This document shows, piece after piece, positions 1-10,784 of a stretch of 64,000 nt of DNA. Position 1 is the stretch's first letter, and the number at the start of each line of letters is the position of its first letter. Source of the DNA: Brachionus manjavacas (Eukaryota; Rotifera; Eurotatoria; Ploima; Brachionidae). The position numbers were made by a program, and so were the translations under genes. The notes under the pieces were generated by a model. The model searched no databases, was not told the origin of the DNA, and saw only the letters and a program-made list of their open reading frames with translations. The stretch is from the NCBI GenBank assembly GCA_019054805.1, contig JAHQIY010000020.1, forward strand, positions 682,001-746,000. Direction: 5' to 3'.

Positions 1-1
1 A

Positions 2-616
2 AATAACGGAAGTGAAAAAATGACATTAAGTGGTCATTCAGGCACGGTGATCTCAATTGCAGTCCTCAAAAATGGTGATTTAGCTAGTGGATCAGCAGAT
101 AAAACAATTAAAATTTGGAATACAAATGATGGAAGTGAAAAAATGACTTTGAATGGACACTCACATGACATTCGCGCTCTATTAGTACTCAACAATGGCG
201 ATTTAGCGAGTGGTTCAAGAGATACGACAATTAAAATTTGGAATACAAATACTGGAAATATGAAAATGACTTGGAATAGCAACTCAGGTATAGTGTTCTC
301 ACTTGCAGTTATCAGCAATTACTATTTGGCTAGTGGTTCAGAACAAAGCCAAATTAAAATTTGGAATATTAATAATGGGAGTGAAATAATGACTTTGAAT
401 AGTCAGTTAGGCGAGGTTTGGTCACTTGTTATTTTAAACAATGGTGATCTAGCAGGTGGATATAATGACGGTACAATAAAAATTTGGAACTTAAACACTG
501 GAATTTTAAAAATCACTCTCAATAGTCATACAAATGCAGTTCGCTCACTTGCTTTACTCAACAATGGTGATTTGGCAAGTGGATCTGCTGATAACACAAC
601 CAAATTATGGAAATGA
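2..616 (+). CDS. WD40-repeat protein, 3' part only
   Basis: The reading frame is open from the first bases of the window and ends in TGA at 614-616, so this is the C-terminal part of a longer protein of which about 204 residues are visible. It holds five WD40 blades of about 42 residues, each with a core like NGDLASGS followed by TIKIWN, and the last ends TTKLWK just before the stop. WD40 blades build a beta-propeller used as a protein-binding platform. The blades are very alike at the DNA level, which suggests recent internal repeat expansion. No catalytic domain lies in the visible part; other domains could lie upstream of the window. The family is certain, but the specific role is unknown. 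Confidence 0.85.
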   Translation, partial: NNGSEKMTLSGHSGTVISIAVLKNGDLASGSADKTIKIWNTNDGSEKMTLNGHSHDIRALLVLNNGDLASGSRDTTIKIWNTNTGNMKMTWNSNSGIVFSLAVISNYYLASGSEQSQIKIWNINNGSEIMTLNSQLGEVWSLVILNNGDLAGGYNDGTIKIWNLNTGILKITLNSHTNAVRSLALLNNGDLASGSADNTTKLWK

Positions 617-946
617 TATTTTCGGCTGCTAAATAATTTTATTGTCAATTAAAGGAATTTTTATTTTTAGCTCATTGAGTTTAAAAGAGAAATAAACCTT
701 TAAAACAAATGGATGTTTCTTTTTTTTTGAGAATATAGCTTTTTATAATAAAACAAATAATATTTTTTAGCTTGCTTATCATTTTTCTTTAATTCAAATA
801 ATAATAGACTAATTTTTAAAATTTGACTTTATAAAATTTAGGACAAATTTAGACGCATTTTAAATAACAAATGCAATAAATTAAAAAATAATTTGATTTT
901 TATTAAATAAAATTCTGTTAACATTGTTTTTAAATAATTTTAAAAA
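617..946. other. AT-rich intergenic gap
   Basis: No gene seen. This gap separates the WD40 stop from the TIPRL start. It has an AATAAA-like site near 690 that could serve the WD40 transcript. Confidence 0.6.
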
Positions 947-1702
947 ATGATGTACAATAAGTCGACCAACTACCAATTTAACAATTGGTACATAGAGACG
1001 AACAAGGGTCGGATCTTGGCCAGCCAGGGCGAACAAAGAGAAAGATACGAAAATGAAATAAGACTACCACATCTGCCTGACATGCTTTTTGCAGACAACT
1101 ACCTGAGACTTACTCACAAAAGCGGTTTCGGCATCGAATTCAATGCTTTGGATGCGCTGAAATTGGTCGATCCATCCGCCGACTTGATAAAGGTATCAGT
1201 GGCTAAAGAGTGGCAAGAGTCAAGAACCGATTGCGAATTCATTGACAAACTAGTACGGCCATTTGACTGGACTTTTACAACAAATTACAAAGGTTCGTTT
1301 ATTGGCGACAAAAAACTTGTCGAAAACCCAACCTCTGACAGAATCAACATGGAAAAGCTTAAAATACCCGAGACCATATCGTTTTTTGATGAAGTTTCCC
1401 TGTTCGATGATGAACTAAGTGATCATGGCATATCGTGTCTAAACGTAAAGATACGAGTCATGCCGACAAGTTTTTACATCCTGCAGAGATTTTTTTTGAG
1501 GGTAGACAACGTGGTAATACGCTGCAATGACACTAGGCTTTACCACGAAGTGCAAAATAATTTCTTGATTCGTGAGTACTCGGAGCGTGAAAGTCTTGTC
1601 AAAAATTTGGATGTGACACCGAAATCTTTGAGCAACATAAACGAGCTGTCTACCATTTTGGAACTTAAACACACTCAAATAGAAAAACTACAGTTTCCTT
1701 AA
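947..1702 (+). CDS. TIPRL: TIP41-like protein (TIPRL), regulator of PP2A-type phosphatases
   Basis: A single exon encodes 251 aa, close to the length of animal TIPRL (about 270). TIPRL/TIP41 binds the catalytic subunits of PP2A, PP4 and PP6, and works in TOR and DNA-damage signalling in the cytosol. Family blocks are clear: FGIEFNALDALK, KEWQESRTDCEF, PFDWTFTTNYKG, VKIRVMPTSFY and the near-universal NDTRLYHE with REYSERES after it. The two ATGs at 947 and 950 are both possible starts; I use the first. The C-terminus is shorter than in vertebrates, ending just after the last conserved block. The gene has no intron. The ACSF2-like gene begins 850 bp downstream on the same strand. Confidence 0.95.
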   Translation: MMYNKSTNYQFNNWYIETNKGRILASQGEQRERYENEIRLPHLPDMLFADNYLRLTHKSGFGIEFNALDALKLVDPSADLIKVSVAKEWQESRTDCEFIDKLVRPFDWTFTTNYKGSFIGDKKLVENPTSDRINMEKLKIPETISFFDEVSLFDDELSDHGISCLNVKIRVMPTSFYILQRFFLRVDNVVIRCNDTRLYHEVQNNFLIREYSERESLVKNLDVTPKSLSNINELSTILELKHTQIEKLQFP

Positions 1703-2554
1703 ATTGGCTGCTAAAAAAATAATTTAATTGTATTTTTTTAAATAAAATTTTTTTTAAAAGATTTTTAAAAAAATTTTATCTCTTTTTTGTAGAAAAGGAA
1801 TTTCTTAATAAATTTATAAATTAATAAAAATATTGAATTTTAGCAGTATTCTATTAATTAAAATGTTTTAATAATATTATTTTAGCGAAATAAAAAAAAA
1901 TTTCCTTAAGTTATGCAACTTGAAAAAATTACTCTTCCGAACTATTTATGTAAAAATTAAAATTTTTATAAATGATGTAAATAATTTTTTTTAAAATTTA
2001 TCCTTAAAATTTTTTATTTTTATCCATAAATTAATTTAAAAAAGAAAATAAATTCATATAAAATCAGATTTTTAATTAAAGTCAACTTGTTAAAAATAAA
2101 GCGTTCTAGTTAAATCACATATGAATTTTACGAAAAAAATTAATTAGCTGCTTACAAAAAAATATTAAATTATAAAATTATTACAAACTTAAGAAAAAAA
2201 ATTAAATTTTTATTGAAAATTCAAAGAGGAATTTTATGATTTTGGGTATGATTTTTTAATTATTTTAGAAATTTTAAAAACGAAAATTTAGCAAAAAAGA
2301 TTAATGTCACGTTGTTTTTTATTTTGTTTTTGAATTCAAACAAACTACAATTTTCTTAGATAAGTCATTAAAAAAATTAAATTTTTAAATAATTTTATGA
2401 AAAAAATTTTAATTTATTATATTTAATTTTAATAAAATTTTACAAAAATAAAATTCTCTCGCGGTTTTCTATTTTGTGTCGACTAAAAATAGATTGTTCT
2501 AAATAAAACATTTAAAATCTTGAAAAATTTCTTTTCTAAATTTTTAATTTTGGG
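1703..2554. other. AT-rich intergenic gap
   Basis: No coding or structured element recognised. It holds the TIPRL 3' UTR, with AATAAA-type sites near 1739, and the presumed promoter of the ACSF2-like gene. Confidence 0.6.
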
Positions 2555-4658
2555 ATGAAACTTCGAAACATAAAACTTCATTTTTTAGTGACTCAGATCC
2601 GAGCTATTTCAAAGCGGTATGCTGACACTCTTGAGTCTACTTTGAGTACAATACACCGCGACGAGCTAGAGAATACACTGCCGAATATAATTCATCCGGC
2701 TCACGAAAAACTTAGCTACAAAGTCACGCCTAACAAAGGACTTCATCTGCTCTACGAGACATTCGGCGAGCGAATTGACTTACTTGCCAAAGTAAAGCCA
2801 AATGAAGAATGCTTCATATTTCCATACAGTCACCGGCGACTTACTTTTTTGGAATTAAAGCAAAGAGTAGACGAGTTTGCGCAAAATTTGCTCAATCTGG
2901 GATTCCAAAAGGGAGATCGTTTGGCCATAATGCTGCCTGATATACCCGAAATAAACATTTCCATTCTAGCTTGTGCATCTATTGGTGTTATAGTGGTCTT
3001 GATGAATCCGGCCTATCAGCAAGTTGAGCTAGAGTATATGCTTAAGAGGACAAAGGCTAAGGGTATCATAATGATGGAAAGTGTGAAAAATTTTCACCAT
3101 TACCAAATTTTGTCCAACGTTTGTCCGGAATTAAAAAATTCAATAAAAGGTGGTCTTATATCAAAAGGGCTACCCGATCTAAGACATGTCGTCATGGTCA
3201 ATTTAAATGGAAAATATGAATCTCATGTGGACACTAGATACAAAGGAACCTGGTCTTATGGCGAACTGGACAAGTTTAATCTCACACATTTACCCAAACC
3301 TGATGTAGAACCTGAAGACCCTTTTGTGCTTTTATTTACAGTAAGCAATTATTTAGATAAATAAAAAAAATTTTAATTTTAATTTTTTTAATTTTTATTT
3401 GAATAAATTAGTTTTTAATATTTTTTTAGAGTGGAACAACCGGTGTGCCTAAGGCTGCAGCGGTAAGTCAATTTTCGCTTCAAAATACAGTTAATCTTGG
3501 TTCAGCGCTTCATGGTTCTTTTATGTCAACTCGAATTTTGTGTTCACCTGTGCCAATTTTTCATAGTAAAAATAAAAATGATAGAAAAACGATTTAATTT
3601 AATCTTTTGAAATTTTTAGCTTTTGGTTTAGTTCTTGGTTGTATATCACCACTAATATTGGCTAATAAAGTTGTTCTGCCAAGTTATGTAAATGACACAT
3701 TATCTACTATCAAGTCTATTCAAAAAGAGAAATGTAGCGCATTGAACGGTGCACCATTTATCTATTCGGATTTGTTATCTCATCCGAAGCGTCACGAATA
3801 CGATTTGTCTTCGCTAGAGATCGCATTAGTTGGCGCCTCTAGCACGCATAGCAAATTTGTCAAGTTGATTAAAGATGAACTTAAGCTTAAGAGTGTAATT
3901 ATCGGCTACGGCATGACTGAGACAGCAAGTGCAGGTACCATGACCAAAGTATCGGATGCTAAAGATTGTGAAAAACATGCATACGAGTCCATTGGTGTTC
4001 CATTTCCATTTACTGAATGCAAAGTTGTGGATCAAAAAACAGGTCGTGTAGTACCTCACGATACAGATGGTGAGCTTTGCATGCGAGGCTACCATATAAT
4101 GAAGTGCTATTGGGACGAGCCGCATCGGACTGCTGAGGCCATTGACAAAAATGGATGGTTCAAAACTGGAGATATTGTATCAATGGACAAAGATGGTTAT
4201 TTGTACTTTAAATCAAGGGCTAGAGAGCTGGTAGTCAAGAATGGGATAAACATTTATCCGGTAAATAAAAAAAAGAAAAAAATTCAATTTATCTTTATTT
4301 ATTTTCATTAATTTCAACTATTTTTTTATAAAATCTTTCAAAGGCTGATATTGAACGATTTCTGATAATGCATGACTCAATAGCTAATGTTTATGTGTTT
4401 GGATATCCGGACGAAATTACTGGCGAAGAGTTATGTGCATGGATCAAGCTTAAAGATGATGTCAAGAATGTGAGTGCCAATGATATACTAGAGTATTGTA
4501 AGGATAAAATAGCAGTTTTTAAAATTCCCAAATATGTAAAATTTGTGAAAAATTTTCCGATTAACGTGACAGGCAAGGTGCAGAAAAGCGAAATGAGGAC
4601 TCATATGTTGCACGATTTGCACAACATGCCGGTTGATAATCTTTGGAAAATTAATTAA
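2555..4658 (+). CDS. ACSF2: Acyl-CoA synthetase, ACSF2-like (paralogue A), four exons
   Basis: Exons are 2555-3340, 3430-3565, 3620-4260 and 4344-4658. All introns are GT-AG and the phases join, giving 625 aa, close to human ACSF2 (615). The enzyme belongs to the AMP-binding superfamily and makes acyl-CoA from medium-chain fatty acid, ATP and CoA; ACSF2 is mitochondrial. Visible motifs are the P-loop SGTTGVPK (residues 263-270, opening exon 2), IGYGMTE, the ATP-binding GWFKTGD, the hinge region ending INIYP, and the C-terminal TGKVQK lysine motif. The basic N-terminus could be a mitochondrial presequence. Odd points: the hinge reads KNG where paralogue B has RGG, and exon 2 is the least conserved stretch. 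A full GTAAGT donor at about 3469 lies inside exon 2, but conserved coding continues across it. Paralogue B is at 57186-60182 (-). Confidence 0.9.
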
Positions 4659-5160
4659 AGTATTATTCGAATAAAAATTTTTAAATTGATTTTAAATATT
4701 ATTCAATGAATAGCTTTATTAAAAAAGTTATTTTTTAATCAAAATTCTGGTTTGAAGCTTCAGAGAAATGAAAAAATTAATTAAAAACAATTAATTAATA
4801 TTTTTATTAAATATTCATTTTTAAAATAATTATCTTTTTAAATTCATTTTGGTTTAAAATTCTGTTTCTAAAATTTTTTCAATCAAAATAAAAGAACTGT
4901 AAAAATAAATCATCTATTTCAAATGATCAATATTTAAAACAAATTTAGATTTGGTCTTTTCAGTGTTTTAGCGGCTATACACTTGATTAGTGATTATTTT
5001 TTAAAAGTTTACAGATAAAAAAATTTTTTAAATAAAAAATAGAGAAAATTTTATTATTTTTTTTTTTTGGCAAGATTTTTTTTCTATTTAACATTTTTCA
5101 TTAAAACTTTAAGTAAAAAAATCCCATTAAATCATTTGATAGTTTATGACATTGTGAATT
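4659..5160. other. AT-rich intergenic gap
   Basis: No gene seen. It contains the 3' UTR of the ACSF2-like gene, with an AATAAA-type site near 4670. Confidence 0.6.
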
Positions 5161-5800
5161 TTAGAACAAAAAACAAAAATAAAAATAGTCATTAAGTGGG
5201 TCTAATTCGGAAGAGATGTCTTTCTCGATTAATTTAAAAACATTGACTACGTCGTTCACTTGTACAAAAGCAATGGCAAACAAATACTTCATATGCTTTT
5301 TGCAGTTGTCATTTGAGTTGAATTTTTGAGTTGATTCTTCATTTGACACTGGAGCTTTATATAGGCTAGAGAGACCAAGTAACTGAATATGCTTCCATAT
5401 ATTTTGCGTAAGATGAAATAAACACGCTTTTATATTTGGTTGTGTGAAAACGGAACTTCCAGCATTAATTGCACCTTTTTCAAAATCCGTCATAATCGTC
5501 CTTGGTTTAAGATCTGGTTTAATTTCTAAAGGTTTTTCGTAATCCCTGGTAAATGATAGCTCTGTCTTCTAGTAAGCAAAAAACTAATGGAAAAGATTTA
5601 TCAGTAGTTTTGGTATATTCCAGGATTGAGTGAATATAAGTGAAGCTGTCCTAAAAGTACCATCTGCAAACCAGTCCAGCGATTCCGATAGTTCTTGAAG
5701 ACTATTGTCTGTGGCAAAGATAATGATATGGGCCTCTTCTTCCTGTTCGTAATTATGAGAATCCCACAAAATCTTAAGAATGTGATTTGAAAATAGTCTC
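5161..5800 (-). pseudogene. MULE-type transposase remnant
   Basis: Read on the minus strand, a piece near 5780-5640 contains IIIFATDNSLQEL and WFADGTFRTAS. A second piece (5493-5161) contains MTDFEKGAINA, then CLFHLTQNIW. This order (DGTF, then DFE, then FHL.Q) matches the DDE core of MULE (Mutator-like) transposases, often found with FLYWCH zinc fingers in animals. Between the two pieces the matching sequence (PLVFCLLEDRA and on) is in another frame, so frameshifts and stops break the gene. No terminal inverted repeat was found. The upstream half overlaps the tandem duplication at 5612-7095, so part of the transposase also occurs at 6358-6556. It is dead as it stands. Confidence 0.7.
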
Positions 5801-6350
5801 TTTTAAACAATATTTTTATAATATAATATACTTTAACTAGTAATGAAAGAATGCTCAGAAGTATTAAAAAAATTACTCTAGATCCAGTCAGTTTGGATCG
5901 GTATTCTCTCGGAGCCGACTTGATAATTTAAAAGATGTTAAAATGGGTACAGCTAACCTTTCTCCTAAAACGACGATCTGTTTAGGAAATTCGAAGTTTC
6001 CAACAAAAAATAAACTATCATCGAAAATAAACTGAAAAAATAAGTTGAAAATGAAATTATTTATGATTGTAAAAATTGAAATTGTCAGTTTTGTGAAGTT
6101 TAGTACCAACAAATTAAAAAAAAAAATTAAACAACTTTTTTTCTTAAAAAATAAATTCAGTGATTGTAGCATGGTGCAACATTCAAAGTTGCTAATGGTG
6201 TGCAAAATCTCTGCAAAATAAAATACGCTCGATTATATTAAAATTTAATTTCTTCTAAACTCTGCAAATTTAGCAGACCTTGGTATTTGAATGTTGCACT
6301 AAAATGCATTGACGGAACTAATTTTAAAATTTTTAAAAAAATGTTTATAA
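5612..6350. repeat. Tandem duplication, copy 1
   Basis: This block of about 740 bp recurs almost base for base at 6358-7095 (offset 746, falling to 744 after a small indel near 5878). It includes the N-terminal part of the MULE remnant and noncoding DNA on its 5' side. The join between copies carries a short repeat of ATATTCCAGG, which suggests unequal exchange or slippage at microhomology. Near-identity in noncoding sequence means it is recent, or is an assembly artefact. Confidence 0.9.
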
Positions 6351-6357
6351 TATTCCA

Positions 6358-7095
6358 GGTATATTCCAGGATTGAGTGAATATAAGTGAAGCTGTCCTAA
6401 AAGTACCATCTGCAAACCAGTCCAGCGATTCCGATAGTTCTTGAAGACTATTGTCTGTGGCAAAGATAATGATATGGGCCTCTTCTTCCTGTTCGTAATT
6501 ATGAGAATCCCACAAAATCTTAAGAATGTGATTTGAAAATAGTCTCTTTTAAACAATATTTTTATAATATAATATACTTTAACTAGTAATGAAAGAATGC
6601 TCAGAAGTATTAAAAAATTACTCAGATCCAGTCAGTTTGGATCGGTATCCTCTCGGAGCCGACTTGATAATTTAAAAGATGTTAAAATGGGTACAGCTAA
6701 CCTTTCTCCTAAAACGACGATCTGTTTAGGAAATTCGAAGTTTCCAACAAAAAATAAACTATCATCGAAAATAAACTGAAAAAATAAGTTGAAAATGAAA
6801 TTATTTATGATTGTAAAAATTGAAATTGTCAGTTTTGTGAAGTTTAGTACCAACAAATTAAAAAAAAAAATTAAACAACTTTTTTTCTTAAAAAATAAAT
6901 TCAGTGATTGTAGCATGGTGCAACATTCAAAGTTGCTAATGGTGTGCAAAATCTCTGCAAAATAAAATACGCTCGATTATATTAAAATTTAATTTCTTCT
7001 AAACTCTGCAAATTTAGCAGACCTTGGTATTTGAATGTTGCACTAAAATGCATTGACGGAACTAATTTTAAAATTTTTAAAAAAATGTTTATAAT
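6358..7095. repeat. Tandem duplication, copy 2
   Basis: Second copy of the block at 5612-6350. The few differences seen are a short deletion after the A-run near 6617 and a T-to-C change in the start of GGATCGGTAT(T/C)CTC. It carries only the WFADGTF half of the transposase, so it cannot be functional. Confidence 0.9.
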
Positions 7096-7488
7096 TTTTT
7101 TTAATTTTTTAATTTTCTTTTTATCAATTTTGAATACTATTTTTTATTTAGTCAAATAAATATTCTTCTTTTTAAAATTATTCTTAAGATTTAAAATTTA
7201 ACAAATATTTAAATGTGAAAACTTAAGAATCATGCAAAAATATTTTAATCAAGATTTAAGACTCGTTAAACGACGAGCTGGTGAATATACATTCACTTAT
7301 TTTTTCACTAACTTTGTGAATAAACTTTTTATAAATTTTTTTAAACAGAAATTTTTGTTAAAAGATTTTAAGATTTTTTTATCAAATAATTTAGATAATT
7401 TTGTAGATATTTGTAAAATTGAGCTTCAAAATTTAAACTTTAACATAAAAAATTCATATCTTTTTTTCTAAATAATAATTTAAACGAA
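7096..7488. other. AT-rich gap
   Basis: A 79-codon frame at 7232-7471 exists. Its protein is mostly F, N, K and L and resembles chance translation of AT-rich DNA. I see no other structure. Confidence 0.5.
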
Positions 7489-7535
7489 GCCTTGGTCGGT
7501 TGGAATGGAGACTTAGTCCTTCCTTTCAGCCACAT
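7489..7535 (+). repeat. Inverted-repeat arm, left
   Basis: The core TTAGTCCTTCCTTTCAGCCA, preceded by TTGGAATGGA, matches the reverse complement of 10739-10784. The outer ends read CCTTGGTCGG here and CCCTGGCAGT in the other arm. The pair could be the ends of a decayed DNA transposon about 3.3 kb long. Confidence 0.6.
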
Positions 7536-8278
7536 GATTGATTTTTGATGCCGCACAATGTAGAAAAATAGCAAAAAAAGTTAAGTTAATTTGGTTTGAG
7601 TTAAGCGTTTAAATTTTTAAAGGTTAAAAAAGAAATTTACAATTTTCGTAAATTTACATTAAAAGAATTAAAAACTCATTATGTAAACTTTAAGTAAAAA
7701 AAATTTGAATTTAAATTCAATAATGTAAAATAAGAAGAATGGCTTTATGAAATTGGTGCTATTTTTAGGAAAAATTGAATGGCATAATTCAATATCTGCA
7801 TTGATAATTTGACTATCGATGTTAGTTACCATCGATAAAACCAAAACCAAAATAAAATTTTTAATTTTTTCGACTAATTTTATTTTTAGAAATATTTCCA
7901 TCAAAATTTACTGAAAAGTTAATTTAGTTTAAACTATAGCAAGTTTATTTTTTTGATATTCACGGTTGCATAAGTAAATATCAGAACTTGCTTAGTAAAA
8001 TTTGATAAAAAGAAAAAATGAAACCTTTTTCCAATATTTACTAATGGATCAGTCTTTTCCGACACTTACGTTTTATCAAAATTTACTTTTACATTAATAA
8101 ATTGAAAATAGTTTCTTTTTCAAAATTATTTGATTTTTTATTTTTTAGATTTTTTTTTAAAAGAATTACAGAGCCAAGTCACCGTCATAGGAGAGAGGTC
8201 CACTGCACCCATTGTAATCATCTCTAATTCTATATAAACTGTCCTTGTATTTGTGTTCTATTTAATTTACAATTTATT

Positions 8279-8309
<31 letters not shown>

Positions 8310-8345
8310 TTTGTTAACTGTACCGAGCTAAAGCTCCTTCAGAAT
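8279..8345 (-). mobile_element. LINE 3' end with terminal hairpin and ATTT tail
   Basis: On the minus strand, CTGAAGGAGC-TTTA-GCTCGG then TACAG (8342-8318) is followed by an AAAT-type tandem tail (8312-8279 on the plus strand as ATTT units). The same hairpin and tail occur at 10493-10530, 11779-11803, 15613-15657 and 40128-40152, and the 10.5-kb copy sits directly behind LINE reverse-transcriptase C-terminal sequence. I therefore read this as a severely 5'-truncated LINE insertion. Confidence 0.65.
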
Positions 8346-8388
8346 AAAAATAAAAAATTAAGTTAAGTAAAATAAAATAAAAAAATAA

Positions 8389-8413
8389 GGAAAAAAAAAA
8401 AAAAAAAAAAAAA
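8389..8413. repeat. Poly-A run
   Basis: Simple A-run interrupted by a few G. It is adjacent to the LINE 3' remnant and of no evident function. Confidence 0.7.
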
Positions 8414-8759
8414 GAAATAAAAATAAAGTTTGTAAGAGTTAATAGATATAAAAAAGATATATGATAAAGAGAGTTTTGGGTCATTTATTATTTTGTGTAT
8501 TGTTTTTATCACCCACAAGGTGCTTTGTGAAATAAATAATAAATATTACTTTGTTCTTCACATTAAAAAATTATCGTTTTTTAATTAATCAACAATGTCG
8601 GAAAATTTAAGCAATTAAAAATAAATCAACTTTATCTGAACAATTTAAACAGGTCAGCAACTAAATTTGATCTTCAAGAGTGAAATCAATTCTTGTTATT
8701 GCTTCGATTCTTTTCTTTTTTTGGAAATAAAATTTAAAGATAAATAAACCTTTCATGCA

Positions 8760-9480
8760 ACACTACATTTCATAATTTATGGCCCATCCACTTGACTAAA
8801 CAAAATGGACATAAATCAAAGTTCTGCGTCTGGCTAAAAAGCTTGGAACATTTTTCTAGTGTCCATTAAATTCGACTGGCCTATTGAGCTGTTCAGAGAA
8901 TTTGTCCCAAGGTTGCCGTCAGAAAGTATGATCGTCTCGAAACGAGATCTAATAGATGCATGTCAGTTTGCGTTCTCTTCGAGGCACCATTTCTAGTGAT
9001 CGTCACAATTAGAATAATCAAATAAAACAATAATGAAAAGATAATTATCAGTGGTGAAAGAAACACAAGCTAACTCGTCATATAAATTAGCCGTGTTTTC
9101 AAATGAAGCGAGCATATTTGCATTGTAGCACTAATTGACTATAAACCAGCATTGTCAATAATTCGCGCTTAGTCTACGCCAATCGCTTCGTTGCTACGCC
9201 GATATATTCTCTTCTACAAGAAAAGCAAACCGACCGTTAATTGAAATTAATTAATTTTATTCATTTTGTGTGTGTTCAAGAAAAGAGTAAGAGTCTGGTG
9301 GCATTCAAAACTTGAATAATAAATAGCTATCTATCGATCTCTTTGATTCTGGGCCCATTCTATTCAACAAAAAAACTAATTAAAGCCGGCATTTAGTGCT
9401 CGTTGCTTATCTCAGTAGATTGTTTGTTTCTTTTAAGCGTGATATTTTACCAACTAATTGAATTAGATTCTGAAATTAAA
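8760..9480. promoter_or_regulatory. Less AT-rich noncoding island, possible regulatory module
   Basis: Unlike its surroundings this stretch has few homopolymer runs and more even base use, yet no coding frame. It contains motifs typical of animal enhancers, such as GATAATTATC near 9042, ATTTGCAT (POU-like) near 9116, and TAATTA-type homeodomain sites near 9248 and 9374. This is an inference from composition and short motifs only; an old degraded element is an alternative. Confidence 0.35.
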
Positions 9481-9699
9481 TTTTATTGTATTTTTTTTTG
9501 TTGTAAACTTTTGGCTATTGCATAGCTCAGCACGTAGCCAGCTAAGATTACACATTTTCCTATCAGTTAACAAACAATTTGCTTTGCTGCACGATATTTT
9601 AGTGACTTTTTGTTCTCCCATATTGTCAAATGAAAATAGTAAATATCAAATGATGATTTTAGCCTAAAAGTGTGATAGGGAAGCAAAATCAAAATATAA

Positions 9700-10535
9700 G
9701 CAGCAAACAAGTTGATGGATTTGTCAGTTGAAAAGTCGTGTTCAGTAATCTTCTCTAGGTGCAAAAAAGAGGGTGATAATCTAAACTTAAAAATTCATGG
9801 AAACAGAATAATGAACCAAAAAGAAATCAAGTTTCTTGGTATAAAATTTGATTCAAAATTAAATTTTAATATATTAGTAGACGAAATTAAAGAACGGTGC
9901 AACAAAAGGCCAAATATTATTAAGATACTGTCAAATAAAAAATGGGGTCTTACTCAAAACACACTAGGAAATTTATATAAATCTTTAGTCGGATCAATTT
10001 TAGACTATTCTTTTCCTTGCTTGAATTCATTTTCAGAAAATAATATCAAAAAACTACAAGCAATTCAGAATACAGCAGCAAGATCTATCCTTAAGTTAAA
10101 ATAATGATACTCCCTCCAACATCGTGCATCATGAAGCTTTTAATAAACTTAAATTACTAACAGTCTCGAATCGGCTTTTTGAGTTGAGTGAGAGATATGT
10201 TGGGACAGGACTGAGTCATTCTATTCCATTGGTTGTAAGACTGGCGGAGGAATACAAAGAAGGTTTCGAATCGAGATATATTGAATACCCAACTCCATTG
10301 TGTAATTGCTACCCTACTATTTCCTCCTTTTTTCCTGAAACCTGAACTATGTAAACATTTGCCACATGTAACAATCTATGTCTTCTAAACTTTCATTTTT
10401 TTTAGCTTATTTACTTTATTTTGATTTTTTTTATCTCATTTTATTATCTTCAATTTAATTTTTTATTTTGATTTTGATTTTTTTAATTTATTCTAAAGGA
10501 GCCCTGGCTCGATACAGAAAACAAATAAATAATAA
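9700..10535 (+). mobile_element. 5'-truncated LINE (reverse transcriptase C-terminus and 3' UTR)
   Basis: Frame 9712-10104 encodes IKFLGIKFDSKLNF, RPNIIKILSNKKWG, LYKSLVGSILDYS and IQNTAARSIL. This is the region behind the reverse-transcriptase core in Jockey/CR1-like non-LTR elements. A frameshift at about 10103 moves the frame, and coding-like sequence resumes up to a stop at 10345. A T-rich 3' UTR follows, then the hairpin GAGC-CCTG-GCTC at 10499-10510 and an AAATAAATAATAA tail ending near 10535. The element lacks its catalytic core and is dead. Related fragments are at 11776-12110 (-) and 13560-13800 (+). Confidence 0.8.
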
Positions 10536-10738
10536 TGGATATTAAATTTGATTCTGGATTATCTTTTCCTCAACAGGAGACGAAACTAAAGAGGGTTGTT
10601 AATTTTGTCAATGGCTGTGAAGGCATTGTGAATTGTCATTCAAATATTTCAATTCAAAATTTAAATCCTTAGCATTAAAAATACGATTTTTTGTGTAAGA
10701 ATTAAAACGCAACATTTTTTTAAGTATGAACTAAAAGC
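10536..10738. other. Short noncoding stretch
   Basis: Nothing recognised between the LINE tail and the right inverted-repeat arm. Confidence 0.5.
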
Positions 10739-10784
10739 ATTTGGCTGAAAGGAAGGACTAAGATCCATTCCAAACTGCCAGGGT
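10739..10784 (-). repeat. Inverted-repeat arm, right
   Basis: Partner of 7489-7535: TGGCTGAAAGGAAGGACTAA, then TCCATTCCAA and CTGCCAGGG. The 3.3 kb between the arms holds the 8.3-kb LINE end, the noncoding island and the 9.7-kb LINE, so any original element has been invaded or the arms are independent remnants. Confidence 0.6.

Noticed and set aside
34..318. Minus-strand frame opposite the WD40 repeats
   Set aside because: It is the antisense shadow of the strongly repetitive WD40 coding sequence.
3466..3475. GTAAGT donor inside exon 2 of ACSF2 paralogue A
   Set aside because: Conserved coding sequence runs straight across it to IFH, and the phase works only if it is not used.
5888..6205. 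105-codon minus-strand frame, repeated at 6632-6949
   Set aside because: Repeated only because it lies in the tandem duplication; most of it is T-rich low-complexity translation. A few residues may belong to the MULE remnant, but not enough to call a gene.
7232..7471. 79-codon plus-strand frame
   Set aside because: Low-complexity F/N/K/L protein typical of chance frames in AT-rich DNA; no family or promoter support.
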